From assembly GCF_000225525.1 (NCBI RefSeq), contig NZ_AGBF01000054.1, positions 1 through 38,265 on the forward strand: a DNA stretch of 38,265 nucleotides, read 5' to 3'. This stretch comes from Streptomyces zinciresistens K42. Lineage in GTDB: Bacteria > Actinomycetota > Actinomycetes > Streptomycetales > Streptomycetaceae. The notes beneath the pieces were generated by a model that ran no database searches, was not told the origin of the DNA, and worked only from the letters and a program-made list of their open reading frames with translations. The position numbers were made by a program, and so were the translations under genes. This document shows, in pieces, positions 23,430 to 30,576 of this stretch (its first letter is position 1; each line of letters starts with the position of its first letter).

Positions 23430-25379
23430 TCAGAGGACGGAGACGTCTTCCTGTTCGGAGACGTCGTCCTCGTCGACTTCATCGCTTTCAGAGGAGAGGC
23501 GATTGCGTTCCCAGCGTTGCAGGTCACTCAGCCGGTAGAGGCTTTCTCGGCCTCGTTTGTCTGCGGGGGCCGGGAATTCCGGATCACGGGCCCGGGCATT
23601 ACGCAGGGCGGTCAGGTCGACGTCGGACAGGAGGTCTTCGGCCTCGCGCAGCCCGACGAGCGGGTCGGTGTCCTCGTCGGCTCCCGGTTGCTCGTCGCCA
23701 GCGGGCAGCTGAGCGGCTTCGTCGTCGCTGTCCTCGTCCGCGTCACCTTCCTCGTACCGGTCCCCGGCGACGGACGCCAGGGCCTGAACAGCTCGGCCGT
23801 GAACAGTCTGATCTGTGTCATCAACCCCCTGTTTCCCCAGGTGGAGACTTTCGTCTGTGTCACTGTTCAGCTGTGTCACTGAGTCATCCGCCGCGACTGG
23901 GGCGCTCTTGGTGAGGGTGACGGAGGGCGCGGGGCCTGAGCCGGCCATGGCCCAGGCGCGGGCCTCAGCGTCGCTCATGAACATGACCTGGGTCTCGTGG
24001 GCCATGCCGCCGAGCACGACCTGGGCGCGGCCGATGTGGCGGGTGCTCTTGGGAGCGGGCTGGACCTCGGGGACGAGCATTTTCCAGGCGTTTTGCGTGT
24101 AGCGGGCGAGAATGCGGGTGGCGAAGTTCTCGCGCATTTCCGGACCGCCGAGAGCGCGGGCAGTAGCCGACTGGGCGACCAGGAGCACGTGGAGGCGAAC
24201 TGCACGACCCATGAAGAGAATTTCGGCGAGCGCATCGACCGCCGGAGATATCTTCGGATCGCCCTTCTCCTTGATCTTCTCCCAGTACCGAGTCAGCTGT
24301 TTCATCGTCGCATTGATCTCCTCCAGCAGGATCACAATGCGCGGCCCAACCTCGGACGGGTCGGCGTCGTCGCCGAGCTTCTCCGCGACGTGAATACGGC
24401 GCTGTCCTTCGGCCCCGAGCCGGACCAGGGCGTCGTGAATGTCGGCGATATCACGGCAGTATTCGACGTTCTTCACGCCGCGGGCCCACATATGGGATAC
24501 GCGTTTGAAGTCGAGGATGTATCCGTGTGCGCCGTGGTGAATGAGCTGGGAGGCGATGGTGCGCAGGATGACGCTCTTGCCGCCGCCGGTGCCCGCGGAG
24601 ACCAGAACGTGCGGGGACTCGGCGTCCAGGTCCACGGACACGATCTTCTGTCCGCGCTCCAGACCGATCAACGGCGCCGATTCCGGCACCTTCTTCACCA
24701 GCTCTTTGACCTTGGGGTCGCTGAAGACGACCTTCGACGGCGGGCGGTGGACCTTCTTCACCGTCACGTAGGGGTTGCGGCCGTCGTACTTCCAGCTGAA
24801 GGACACCCCCTGCAAGGCGAGCTTCTTGACGATCATCTCGGCGACCTCGGTCTCCTTGAACTTCAAGGCGACCGGCAGGTCGATGCGGATCTCGGCGTCG
24901 TCGTCGGAGAAGTTCAGCGGAACGTGCAGGTAAGAACGTGGCCGGGTGGCCTCGGGAATGCCCAGCGGGCCCACCAGGGCCTGGTGCAGCGGCTCGACCC
25001 ACTCCCGCATCAGCTCGCGCTGGCCGCGGTTGCGTACGGCGTGCACCGCTGCGCCGCTCACCAGCAGTCCGCCGGCCCCGGCCCCGCCGTACTCCAGCGC
25101 CGTGAGCGTCTGTTCGGGATCGGTCCAGTAGAGCCACCCGCCCGCGCCCAGACCGCCGAGCGTGGTCAGCCTGGCGGCCGCCCGCTGCCAGCCGGGCCGG
25201 TACGACCACGGACCCACCCGGCCCTCGACACCGTCGAGGACACGCCGGCCGCCCTTGAAGAACGTCGCGTCCGTACGGCGCTGCCCGTCCATGTCCCGCC
25301 CGGACAACAGCCGGCCGACGCCCATGAGGAAGGCCTCGACGCCTTCTTCGAGCTGCCGGTCGAACTCGCTGCGCCCCAT
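23430..25379 (-). CDS. FtsK/SpoIIIE-type conjugation coupling ATPase (TcpA-like)
   Basis: 649 residues. Two hydrophobic segments near 65-105 (LTTLGGLGAGGWLYW, AGGLLVSGAAVHAV) precede a motor domain with Walker A SAGTGGGKSVILRT at about residue 265, YILDFKRVSHMW and Walker B RIVILLEEINATM. The TcpA/FtsK fold pumps double-stranded DNA and acts as coupling protein in Gram-positive conjugation; Streptomyces TraB is the best-known relative. The C-terminal 170 residues are acidic, then end in a small module (LYRLSDLQRWERNRL) that could be a winged-helix or excisionase-like DNA reader. It has its own promoter motif (25442-25474) and terminator. Directly upstream lies the directional 7-mer array at 25495-26057. 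Confidence 0.88.
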   Translation of the reverse strand: MGRSEFDRQLEEGVEAFLMGVGRLLSGRDMDGQRRTDATFFKGGRRVLDGVEGRVGPWSYRPGWQRAAARLTTLGGLGAGGWLYWTDPEQTLTALEYGGAGAGGLLVSGAAVHAVRNRGQRELMREWVEPLHQALVGPLGIPEATRPRSYLHVPLNFSDDDAEIRIDLPVALKFKETEVAEMIVKKLALQGVSFSWKYDGRNPYVTVKKVHRPPSKVVFSDPKVKELVKKVPESAPLIGLERGQKIVSVDLDAESPHVLVSAGTGGGKSVILRTIASQLIHHGAHGYILDFKRVSHMWARGVKNVEYCRDIADIHDALVRLGAEGQRRIHVAEKLGDDADPSEVGPRIVILLEEINATMKQLTRYWEKIKEKGDPKISPAVDALAEILFMGRAVRLHVLLVAQSATARALGGPEMRENFATRILARYTQNAWKMLVPEVQPAPKSTRHIGRAQVVLGGMAHETQVMFMSDAEARAWAMAGSGPAPSVTLTKSAPVAADDSVTQLNSDTDESLHLGKQGVDDTDQTVHGRAVQALASVAGDRYEEGDADEDSDDEAAQLPAGDEQPGADEDTDPLVGLREAEDLLSDVDLTALRNARARDPEFPAPADKRGRESLYRLSDLQRWERNRLSSESDEVDEDDVSEQEDVSVL

Positions 25380-25441
25380 CGCCTACCTCGCCTCCCATGC
25401 GCGCGGTGCCGCCCGCGGGAAGCGGACGTTGATCTCCAGGG

Positions 25442-25474
25442 ACGCTAAGCCCGTTGGCCTGTGGATAGATTTCG
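25442..25474 (-). promoter_or_regulatory. Shared promoter-like motif, copy 5 (ahead of the coupling ATPase)
   Basis: Plus-strand CCTGTGGATAGATTTCG at 25458-25474. The hexamer TAGCGT (25447-25442, minus) lies at 10 nt. The ATG at 25379 is 63 bp downstream of the hexamer. Confidence 0.62.
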
Positions 25475-25494
25475 CTGCTCGCAGTGCGCGCCGT

Positions 25495-26057
25495 ACTGCA
25501 CGTACTGCACATCGGCGGCTGGCCCGCTGCACCGAGCAGTACGCCGCGCACTGCACCGGGCTGCTCGCTGCTCTTCGGGCGCTGCTCCGCTGCACGAGCA
25601 GCAGCTGCTTCTGCACTGCACGACCGCGTGCAGGACTGCACCGGCACTGCAAGCAGCAGCACAGCAGCAGGCCGGGAGCAGCAGATCGACGCCGGAAGCA
25701 GTGGTCCTGCTGCACCGGGCAGTGCACGAGCAGGAGGCCTACGGTCGGCGGCAGTTCCGTCTCCGGCCTTCTCCGGGGTCGGGCGTGCGCGCGCTGGTGC
25801 ACGGCGACTGCACGCGACTGCTGGAGATCCGGTTGCCGTTTCCCGGACTGCACTTCACCGCGTACTGCATCGTCCTGGTGCAGTAGCAGTCCCGGCGCCG
25901 GCTGCTGCACCGCTGGACCAGGACGAGCAGCAGCGTGCAGGAGCAGCACGTCGAGCAGCACTCCGTAAGGGCGTCACGCCGAGCAGGGCGTGCAGCGGCA
26001 GACTCCTCCTGCTCGCGGGCCTGCTGCTTCGTACGGTCGTACTACTGCTGCACTGCA
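25495..26057 (+). repeat. Directional RCTGCAC repeat array, candidate cis-acting transfer locus
   Basis: The 804-bp spacer 25380-26183 holds no convincing gene. Within it CTGCA occurs 16 times on the plus strand, at 25496, 25505, 25527, 25551, 25590, 25611, 25616, 25636, 25647, 25710, 25808, 25848, 25865, 25905, 26048 and 26053. Thirteen of these are ACTGCAC (eight) or GCTGCAC (five). The reverse complement TGCAG is found only four times. GAGCAG is also repeated about eight times. One-sided short repeats next to an FtsK-type ATPase gene recall the TraB recognition repeats of Streptomyces clt loci and the polar KOPS of FtsK. Confidence 0.6.
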
Positions 26058-26183
26058 CGAGGGCGGCCGCCGCCGCCCGGATGATGTGGCCGGCCGGCCG
26101 CGCCGGTTCCGACGTGACGGACGGCGGAGTCGATTCGAACGGAACTGCCGTCGGCAGGGCGCATCTGTGCAGCGGAGCGCTTC

Positions 26184-27497
26184 CTACGCAGCAGCCGACT
26201 CCGACTCCTTCTCCTGCGTGCTCTGGGCCGGCTCGGTGGCGGCCCGCTTGGAAGCGCTGTTGGCGATCCGCCAGATCTGTCCGCCGTTGACGTTCTTGCC
26301 GTGCTCCTTCAACCACCGGGAGAGCGCCGGGGCGTCGTAGGTCGCCAGTTGGGTGATGGCGTATCGGACTGCGTCGGCGTTCTTCATCGACGCGATGACC
26401 TTCGTGTGGTCGATGCTGTCGGGGCGGACTTGATCGTTGCCGTCCTCTCCCCCGCTTCCGTCGGCACCGCCGCCCTCGTGGTCCTGGTCACCTTCGTCGT
26501 CGCGGTCGTTGTCCGCATCGGGCTCCCGCTCGTCGTCCTCGCCTTCGTCGGCATCTGGCTGTCCGGCCTGCGGGGCGGGGTCCTCACCTGCGCCGGTCGG
26601 GCCGGGATCCTCTCTCGCCGGGTCGGGTGACACCGTCTCGTCCTCGGGCGGGTGCGGATCGGGACGGGTGGTGTCGCCTTCCGTCTCCGCGGCAGCTGGG
26701 CCCTCTTCGTCCGCCGGGCTTGTGGTCGGGGTGCTGGAGCCGACGATGGCCTCTGGCTCGGGGGCGGGGTCGATCGCGGTGCGCTCGGCAGCAGGCAGGA
26801 GGTGGTTGTCGATGCCTGCAGCGGCAAGGCCGGCCGGTGCGGTCTGGGCCAGGGGGACGCCGTACCGGGCGAGCCGCAGCGGCATCAGCGATTCCACGGG
26901 TGCCTTGCGGCGCCAGCTGCGACCGAACCGGGACCGCAGGCGTGCCTGGTAGACCAGGCGTTCCTGTTCCAGCTTGATCACCTGGTCGTACGAGCGCAGC
27001 TCCCAGAGCTTCATCCGCCGCCACAGCAGGAACGTCGGCAGCGGGGAGAGCAGCCAGCGCGTGAGGCGCACGCCTTCCATGTGCTTGTCGGCGGTGAGGT
27101 CGGCGATCCGGCCGACGGTGTGGCGGGCGGCCTCGACGGTGACGACGAACAGGACCGGGATGACGGCGTGCATCCCCATGCCCAGCGGGTCGGAGGCCGC
27201 GGCGGCGTTGAACGCGATGGTCGCGATGGTCAGCAGCCAGGCCGTCTGGCGCAGCAGTGGGAAGGGGATGCGGATCCAGGTCAGCAGCAGGTCGAGGGCG
27301 AGCAGGACGCAGATGCCGGCGTCGATGCCGATCGGGAAGAAGTAGGAGAAGTTATGGAAGCCCTTCTTGGCGGCCAGCTCGCGGACGGCTGTGTAGGACC
27401 CGGCGAAACCGATCGCGGCCACGATGACCGCGCCGAGGACCACGACCGCGATCAGGACGCGGTGGGTGCGCGTGAGCTGGACGCGGCTGGGGGGCAC
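26184..27497 (-). CDS. DUF2637 membrane protein with C-terminal DNA-binding-like domain
   Basis: 437 residues from GTG 27497, preferred over ATG 27512 because AGGAG lies five nt ahead. Four hydrophobic segments in the first 140 residues (VLIAVVVLGAVIVAAIGFAG, GIDAGICVLLALDLLL, LLTIATIAFNAAAA, VIPVLFVVTVEAA) give the DUF2637 pattern common on Streptomyces plasmids next to transfer and spread genes. A basic region with a predicted helix follows (YDQVIKLEQERLVYQARL), then a long acidic, Pro-rich linker. The end (about 365-420, AITQLATYDAPALSRWLKEH... GGQIWRIANS) resembles a helix-turn-helix module. So it may tether DNA at the membrane, near the repeat array just past its 3' end. It has its own promoter motif (copy 6). 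Confidence 0.75.
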   Translation of the reverse strand: MPPSRVQLTRTHRVLIAVVVLGAVIVAAIGFAGSYTAVRELAAKKGFHNFSYFFPIGIDAGICVLLALDLLLTWIRIPFPLLRQTAWLLTIATIAFNAAAASDPLGMGMHAVIPVLFVVTVEAARHTVGRIADLTADKHMEGVRLTRWLLSPLPTFLLWRRMKLWELRSYDQVIKLEQERLVYQARLRSRFGRSWRRKAPVESLMPLRLARYGVPLAQTAPAGLAAAGIDNHLLPAAERTAIDPAPEPEAIVGSSTPTTSPADEEGPAAAETEGDTTRPDPHPPEDETVSPDPAREDPGPTGAGEDPAPQAGQPDADEGEDDEREPDADNDRDDEGDQDHEGGGADGSGGEDGNDQVRPDSIDHTKVIASMKNADAVRYAITQLATYDAPALSRWLKEHGKNVNGGQIWRIANSASKRAATEPAQSTQEKESESAAA

Positions 27498-27525
27498 ACC
27501 GACTCCTTCCATCGTTTGTGCCGTG

Positions 27526-27558
27526 AGTGTCACCCGGATCACCTGTGGATAGATTTCC
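27526..27558 (-). promoter_or_regulatory. Shared promoter-like motif, copy 6 (ahead of the DUF2637 gene)
   Basis: Plus-strand CCTGTGGATAGATTTCC at 27542-27558. The hexamer GACACT (27531-27526, minus) lies at 10 nt. The GTG start is 28 bp downstream, leaving a leader of about 20 nt with AGGAG, the best-fitting promoter geometry of the six copies. Confidence 0.65.
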
Positions 27559-27560
27559 CG

Positions 27561-27602
27561 CCGCCACGGCGACCGCGGGTCCTGCCGCGGCCGCCGTGGC
27601 GG
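27561..27602 (-). terminator. Terminator hairpin after the 27608-27892 gene
   Basis: Outer stem CCGCCACGGC / GCCGTGGCGG with an inner CCGCGG / CCGCGG-type stem. It lies 6 bp beyond the stop codon and immediately before promoter motif copy 6. Confidence 0.65.
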
Positions 27603-27607
27603 GCGAA

Positions 27608-27892
27608 TCACGCGCAGGGCAGGCGGCCCGTGAAGTCCCATGCGACGGGACCGCTCTGGCGGATCTGCCGGACGAGGGCCTGGACCTGTCCGGCGCGCGG
27701 GGCGCGCTGGGTGAAGTGCCGCAGGGCGTCGGCCACCGCGGCGAACAGCTCGGCGTCGGTGAGCGTGCCGGCCCGCTCTCCTATCTCGTCGAGGCGGGCG
27801 CCGGTGCGCTCGGCTCGACGGGCGGCGGCGTCGGCCAGCGGCCCGCAGGCGTGACCGTTGTGCACCTGGAGGCCGTCTTCGATCGTCTTCAT
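27608..27892 (-). CDS. Small hypothetical protein
   Basis: 94 residues from ATG 27892 (AAGGAC ahead). Predicted all-helical and soluble, with an Arg/Ala/Glu-rich middle (ADAAARRAERTGARLDEIG) and two cysteines (HACGPL near the start, LPCA at the end). No domain recognised. It ends in a terminator directly before the DUF2637 promoter, so it belongs to the upstream unit or stands alone. The spacer to the DUF402 gene is 136 bp. Confidence 0.65.
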   Translation of the reverse strand: MKTIEDGLQVHNGHACGPLADAAARRAERTGARLDEIGERAGTLTDAELFAAVADALRHFTQRAPRAGQVQALVRQIRQSGPVAWDFTGRLPCA

Positions 27893-28028
27893 GGTGTCCG
27901 TCCTTCGCATGGAGCCCGGTCATCTCCCGAGCGGAGATGGGCGTGCCGGGCCCCTGATCGCGCGGACGGTAGAAGGCGGGTACCGCTTGTGTCGCGTCCT
28001 CGTCCCGTGTGCCGTCGGCTGGGGCCGA

Positions 28029-28679
28029 TCAGGGCTGCGGAGCCGGCAGGGACGGGGTCGGCCAGGCCGGGTCACGGCGCCAGGCGGACCACCGTTCGGC
28101 CTCGGCGAAGGGTCCTGCCCGGTCGGCGAGGAGGGCGAGGACCTGCTGGCGGGCGGCGTCGACGTGCGCGTGCTCGGCGTCGTCGATGATGCCCAGACGG
28201 CGGCCGTGGGCGTACTCGTCCTCGTCCTTCCACCGCCAGCCGGTCAGGTCCGCGTCGATGAGGAGGTCGACGAGCAGGTCGAAGGTGTCGAAGCCGCCGG
28301 GCTGGCGGACGTTCGGGCGTTCGAAGTTGACGTACCAGGTGAGCAGGCGGTGGTCGGCGTCGCCGCTGTAGAAGGCGTTGACGCTGAAGTACGCCCCCGG
28401 CGCCTTCCACAGCAGCAGCACCGTCTCCTGCCACTCCCCCGCGCTCAGCGTCCAGGTGCCGGCGGCGAGTTGCCGCACCGCCTCCTCACGCGAGGCGGAC
28501 GGGTCGCCGCGGCGCACCCGCGCGTAGGTCTCGGGCACTCGCACGTGGGTGCCCGGCCAGGCGCAGGTGATCAGGGCCGTGGGCGCGTCCTCGATCACGC
28601 GCAGCGCCTGGGTGCTCCACACGCGTCCACGGAAGACGTCCCGCCGCTGCACCGTCTGGCCGACGCCGAAGGGCTCCAC
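28029..28679 (-). CDS. DUF402-domain protein
   Basis: 216 residues from GTG 28679 (GGAGGTGG four nt ahead). The C-terminal two thirds carry the DUF402 pattern: YFSVNAFYSG... WYVNFERPNVR, then FDTFDLLVDLLIDADLTGWRWKDEDEY with the acidic residues (ExP/DxxD/DxDE type) that bind divalent metal in this family. Characterised DUF402 proteins include FomD-like nucleotide hydrolases and Ntdp-type nucleoside tri/diphosphatases, so a nucleotide-phosphate substrate is plausible. The role on a mobile element is unclear. Confidence 0.8.
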   Translation of the reverse strand: MEPFGVGQTVQRRDVFRGRVWSTQALRVIEDAPTALITCAWPGTHVRVPETYARVRRGDPSASREEAVRQLAAGTWTLSAGEWQETVLLLWKAPGAYFSVNAFYSGDADHRLLTWYVNFERPNVRQPGGFDTFDLLVDLLIDADLTGWRWKDEDEYAHGRRLGIIDDAEHAHVDAARQQVLALLADRAGPFAEAERWSAWRRDPAWPTPSLPAPQP

Positions 28680-28776
28680 TTGACCACCTCCTGCACGCTC
28701 GCCGCGCACCCCTTCGTACGGGATGCGCCCGCCGGACACCATGCCGCACGCGCACGGGTCCGGCGAACCGGCGCGA

Positions 28777-28911
28777 CTACGTCGCATCCCCCTCGCCCAG
28801 GCCGGTTTGCCGACCGCGCCTCTTGCGGACGAGCCACGCCGCGGCCGTGACCGTCAGCGCGGCGGCGATGTCCGCGAGGTACTCGGCCAGGACCTGGCCG
28901 AGGAGGTTCAC
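28777..28911 (-). CDS. 44-residue single-span membrane protein, coupled to the gene upstream
   Basis: From GTG 28911, overlapping the TGA of the upstream gene as GTGA (28908-28911), with GGGAG six nt ahead. The peptide has one hydrophobic helix (LADIAAALTVTAAAWLV) followed by a basic stop-transfer segment (RKRRGRQ) and an acidic end. Good third-position GC and the coupling support it. Function unknown; possibly a membrane partner of the regulator-like protein upstream. Confidence 0.5.
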   Translation of the reverse strand: MNLLGQVLAEYLADIAAALTVTAAAWLVRKRRGRQTGLGEGDAT

Positions 28912-29903
28912 GCCCAGCTCCCGCAGCCGCCGGGCAGCGGACGCCCGGACGTGGCACGGGCGGACGCCGCCCGCTGTTCGTACCGGCGCCCCAGACGGCG
29001 GAGCTTGCGGCGGACGCTGTCGGCCTCGGCCGCACTGACCCCGGCCAGGTCGGCGGCCTCGGCCCACGAGGTCCGCCCGGACTGCGCCCAGACGCGGGCC
29101 ACCTGCTGCTCGCCGGGCGACAGTCCGGCGAACACGGCCGCCGCGCTCTCCGTCTCCGGCTCCCACAGCAGCGAGGGCTCCGTGGGGGCGGCCCGGTCGG
29201 CGAGCAGGCCGACGAGCGTGCCGCCGCCGGGGACGGGGTGGTCGAGCGACAGGAGCCGCCCGCCGGCCGTCTTGCGCCGCCACAGCGGCTGCAACTGGCG
29301 GTGCACCACGGCCGACTCCCGCTTCAGCTGCTTCAGGCCGAGGGCGCCGGCGTCGTCGACGAGGGGCTCGTCCAGCAGGTCCACCCAGCTGCCCAGCAGC
29401 GCCGTCGACACCGCCTCCAGCCACTCGGTGTCGGGGTTCGGGATACCGAGCCACGTGGCGGCGAACTCGGCGACCGCCGGCTTCCACCCGTCGACGGTCC
29501 GCGTCTCGAGGATCGCCCGGCGGGCGTTGAGGGCGGCGAAGACGCCCAGCCGGGCCCGCGCAGCCTCGGCACCGTAGGGCGCCCACTTCGCCTGGACCAC
29601 CAGCGTGCGCAGCTGCCCGTCGACCTGCTGCACCCAGGTCCAGTCGGCTCCGCGCTCCCGCGGTTCCGGCTTCGCGACGCCGCCCAGGAAGGCGATCGAG
29701 CAGATCTTCTCCGAAAGCGATGTCGCGACGTCGCTGGCGGCAGGCCTGCGGCCGGCCAGCGCACGCCGAGCCTCGGCGAGCTCGCCCCGCACGTCCAGGG
29801 GCAGCTGCGCCAGCCGGAAGCGGGGGACGGCGACGAGGTCGGCCGACGGCTGAGGGCCGCTGGGGCCGGACGGCTCCGAGGGAGCACCGTCGTGGATGGT
29901 CAT
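28908..29903 (-). CDS. Hypothetical protein with sigma-region-4-like C-terminal helix-turn-helix
   Basis: 331 residues from ATG 29903 (AAGGAG about 10 nt upstream). Residues 1-25 are Pro/Ser-rich. The body is helical with several Trp (DWTWVQQVDGQLRTLVVQ, WLGIPNPDTEWLEAV) and no known domain. Residues of about 260-320 read LSPGEQQVARVWAQSGRTSWAEAADLAGVSAAEADSVRRKLRRL, in which the SWAEAADLAGVSAAEADSVR part has the spacing of an HTH as in sigma region 4 or LuxR-type regulators. It is translated together with the tiny membrane protein at 28777-28911. Transcriptional regulation is inference. Confidence 0.7.
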   Translation of the reverse strand: MTIHDGAPSEPSGPSGPQPSADLVAVPRFRLAQLPLDVRGELAEARRALAGRRPAASDVATSLSEKICSIAFLGGVAKPEPRERGADWTWVQQVDGQLRTLVVQAKWAPYGAEAARARLGVFAALNARRAILETRTVDGWKPAVAEFAATWLGIPNPDTEWLEAVSTALLGSWVDLLDEPLVDDAGALGLKQLKRESAVVHRQLQPLWRRKTAGGRLLSLDHPVPGGGTLVGLLADRAAPTEPSLLWEPETESAAAVFAGLSPGEQQVARVWAQSGRTSWAEAADLAGVSAAEADSVRRKLRRLGRRYEQRAASARATSGRPLPGGCGSWA

Positions 29904-30070
29904 CGGGGTTGTACTCCTTGCTGATCGGTACGAGCGTTCACCCCTCGGCACCGGCAGGACGCCCGTCCGACAAAGAATCTTCAAACCGGCATGTGGTCTG
30001 CCTCACACACCTGTGGCGGTGGGCTCGTCGCTGCAGGGGCGGTGTCAGACCAGCCGCCTACGATGCGCTC

Positions 30071-30430
30071 ATGCCCGACCAGAACGACTTCGATTTCCCC
30101 AAAGACCTCTTCGACGCCCGCCGGGAACTGCACGAGATCCACGCCCAGCTCCGCACGATGCAGGCGGACCGGCCCTGGTCGGTCGAGCCGAACGACGGCT
30201 GGGACGACTCCGCCAAGTGGTATCCGTCCGTCCGCCCCGCGACCGAGGGCTGGAGCGCCGAGGACACCGCGGCCTACACGGCTCTGCAGGAACGCGCCCG
30301 GGAGCTGAGCGCGTTCGTGATCACCCACAAGTTCTGGGGCGAGGTCGCCGCCGCCGAACGCGCCGACGCACGGTCCAAGCTGATCCACGCCACCCAGCCG
30401 GCCCCGGCCGAGCCCGCGGCAACCGGCTGA
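30071..30430 (+). CDS. Small acidic hypothetical protein (only plus-strand gene)
   Basis: 119 residues from ATG 30071, probably leaderless: a TACGAT -10-like box ends six nt before the start and there is no ribosome site. The protein is soluble, acidic and predicted helical (FDARRELHEIHAQLRTMQ, then YTALQERARELSAFVITHKFW), with a Trp-rich middle (WSVEPNDGWDDSAKWYPS). No domain recognised. It is divergent from the gene at 28908-29903 and convergent with the replication-type gene at 30577. Confidence 0.75.
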   Translation: MPDQNDFDFPKDLFDARRELHEIHAQLRTMQADRPWSVEPNDGWDDSAKWYPSVRPATEGWSAEDTAAYTALQERARELSAFVITHKFWGEVAAAERADARSKLIHATQPAPAEPAATG

Positions 30431-30456
30431 GAAGAGGACCGGGCCCCGGCGAGCAC

Positions 30457-30482
30457 CACGCCGCGCGAACCGCAGCGGCGTG
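30457..30482. terminator. Hairpin between convergent genes
   Basis: Inverted repeat CACGCCGC / GCGGCGTG with a 10-nt loop between the ends of the plus-strand gene (30430) and the minus-strand gene (30577). It could serve either side. Confidence 0.45.
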
Positions 30483-30576
30483 ACGCGCACGGCCAGGCCC
30501 GCACAGCGCCCGCCCAACACCTCCGACACGACCCGCGCCGGGCACGGCAGTTCGCCACCGTACGGTGCAGGCCGCA

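Noticed and set aside
25484..26290. Long plus-strand frame across the repeat array
   Set aside because: The peptide is low-complexity Ala/Leu/His/Cys produced by the CTGCAC and GCAG repeats, with no ribosome site; the minus-strand frame at 25383-25961 has the same problem.
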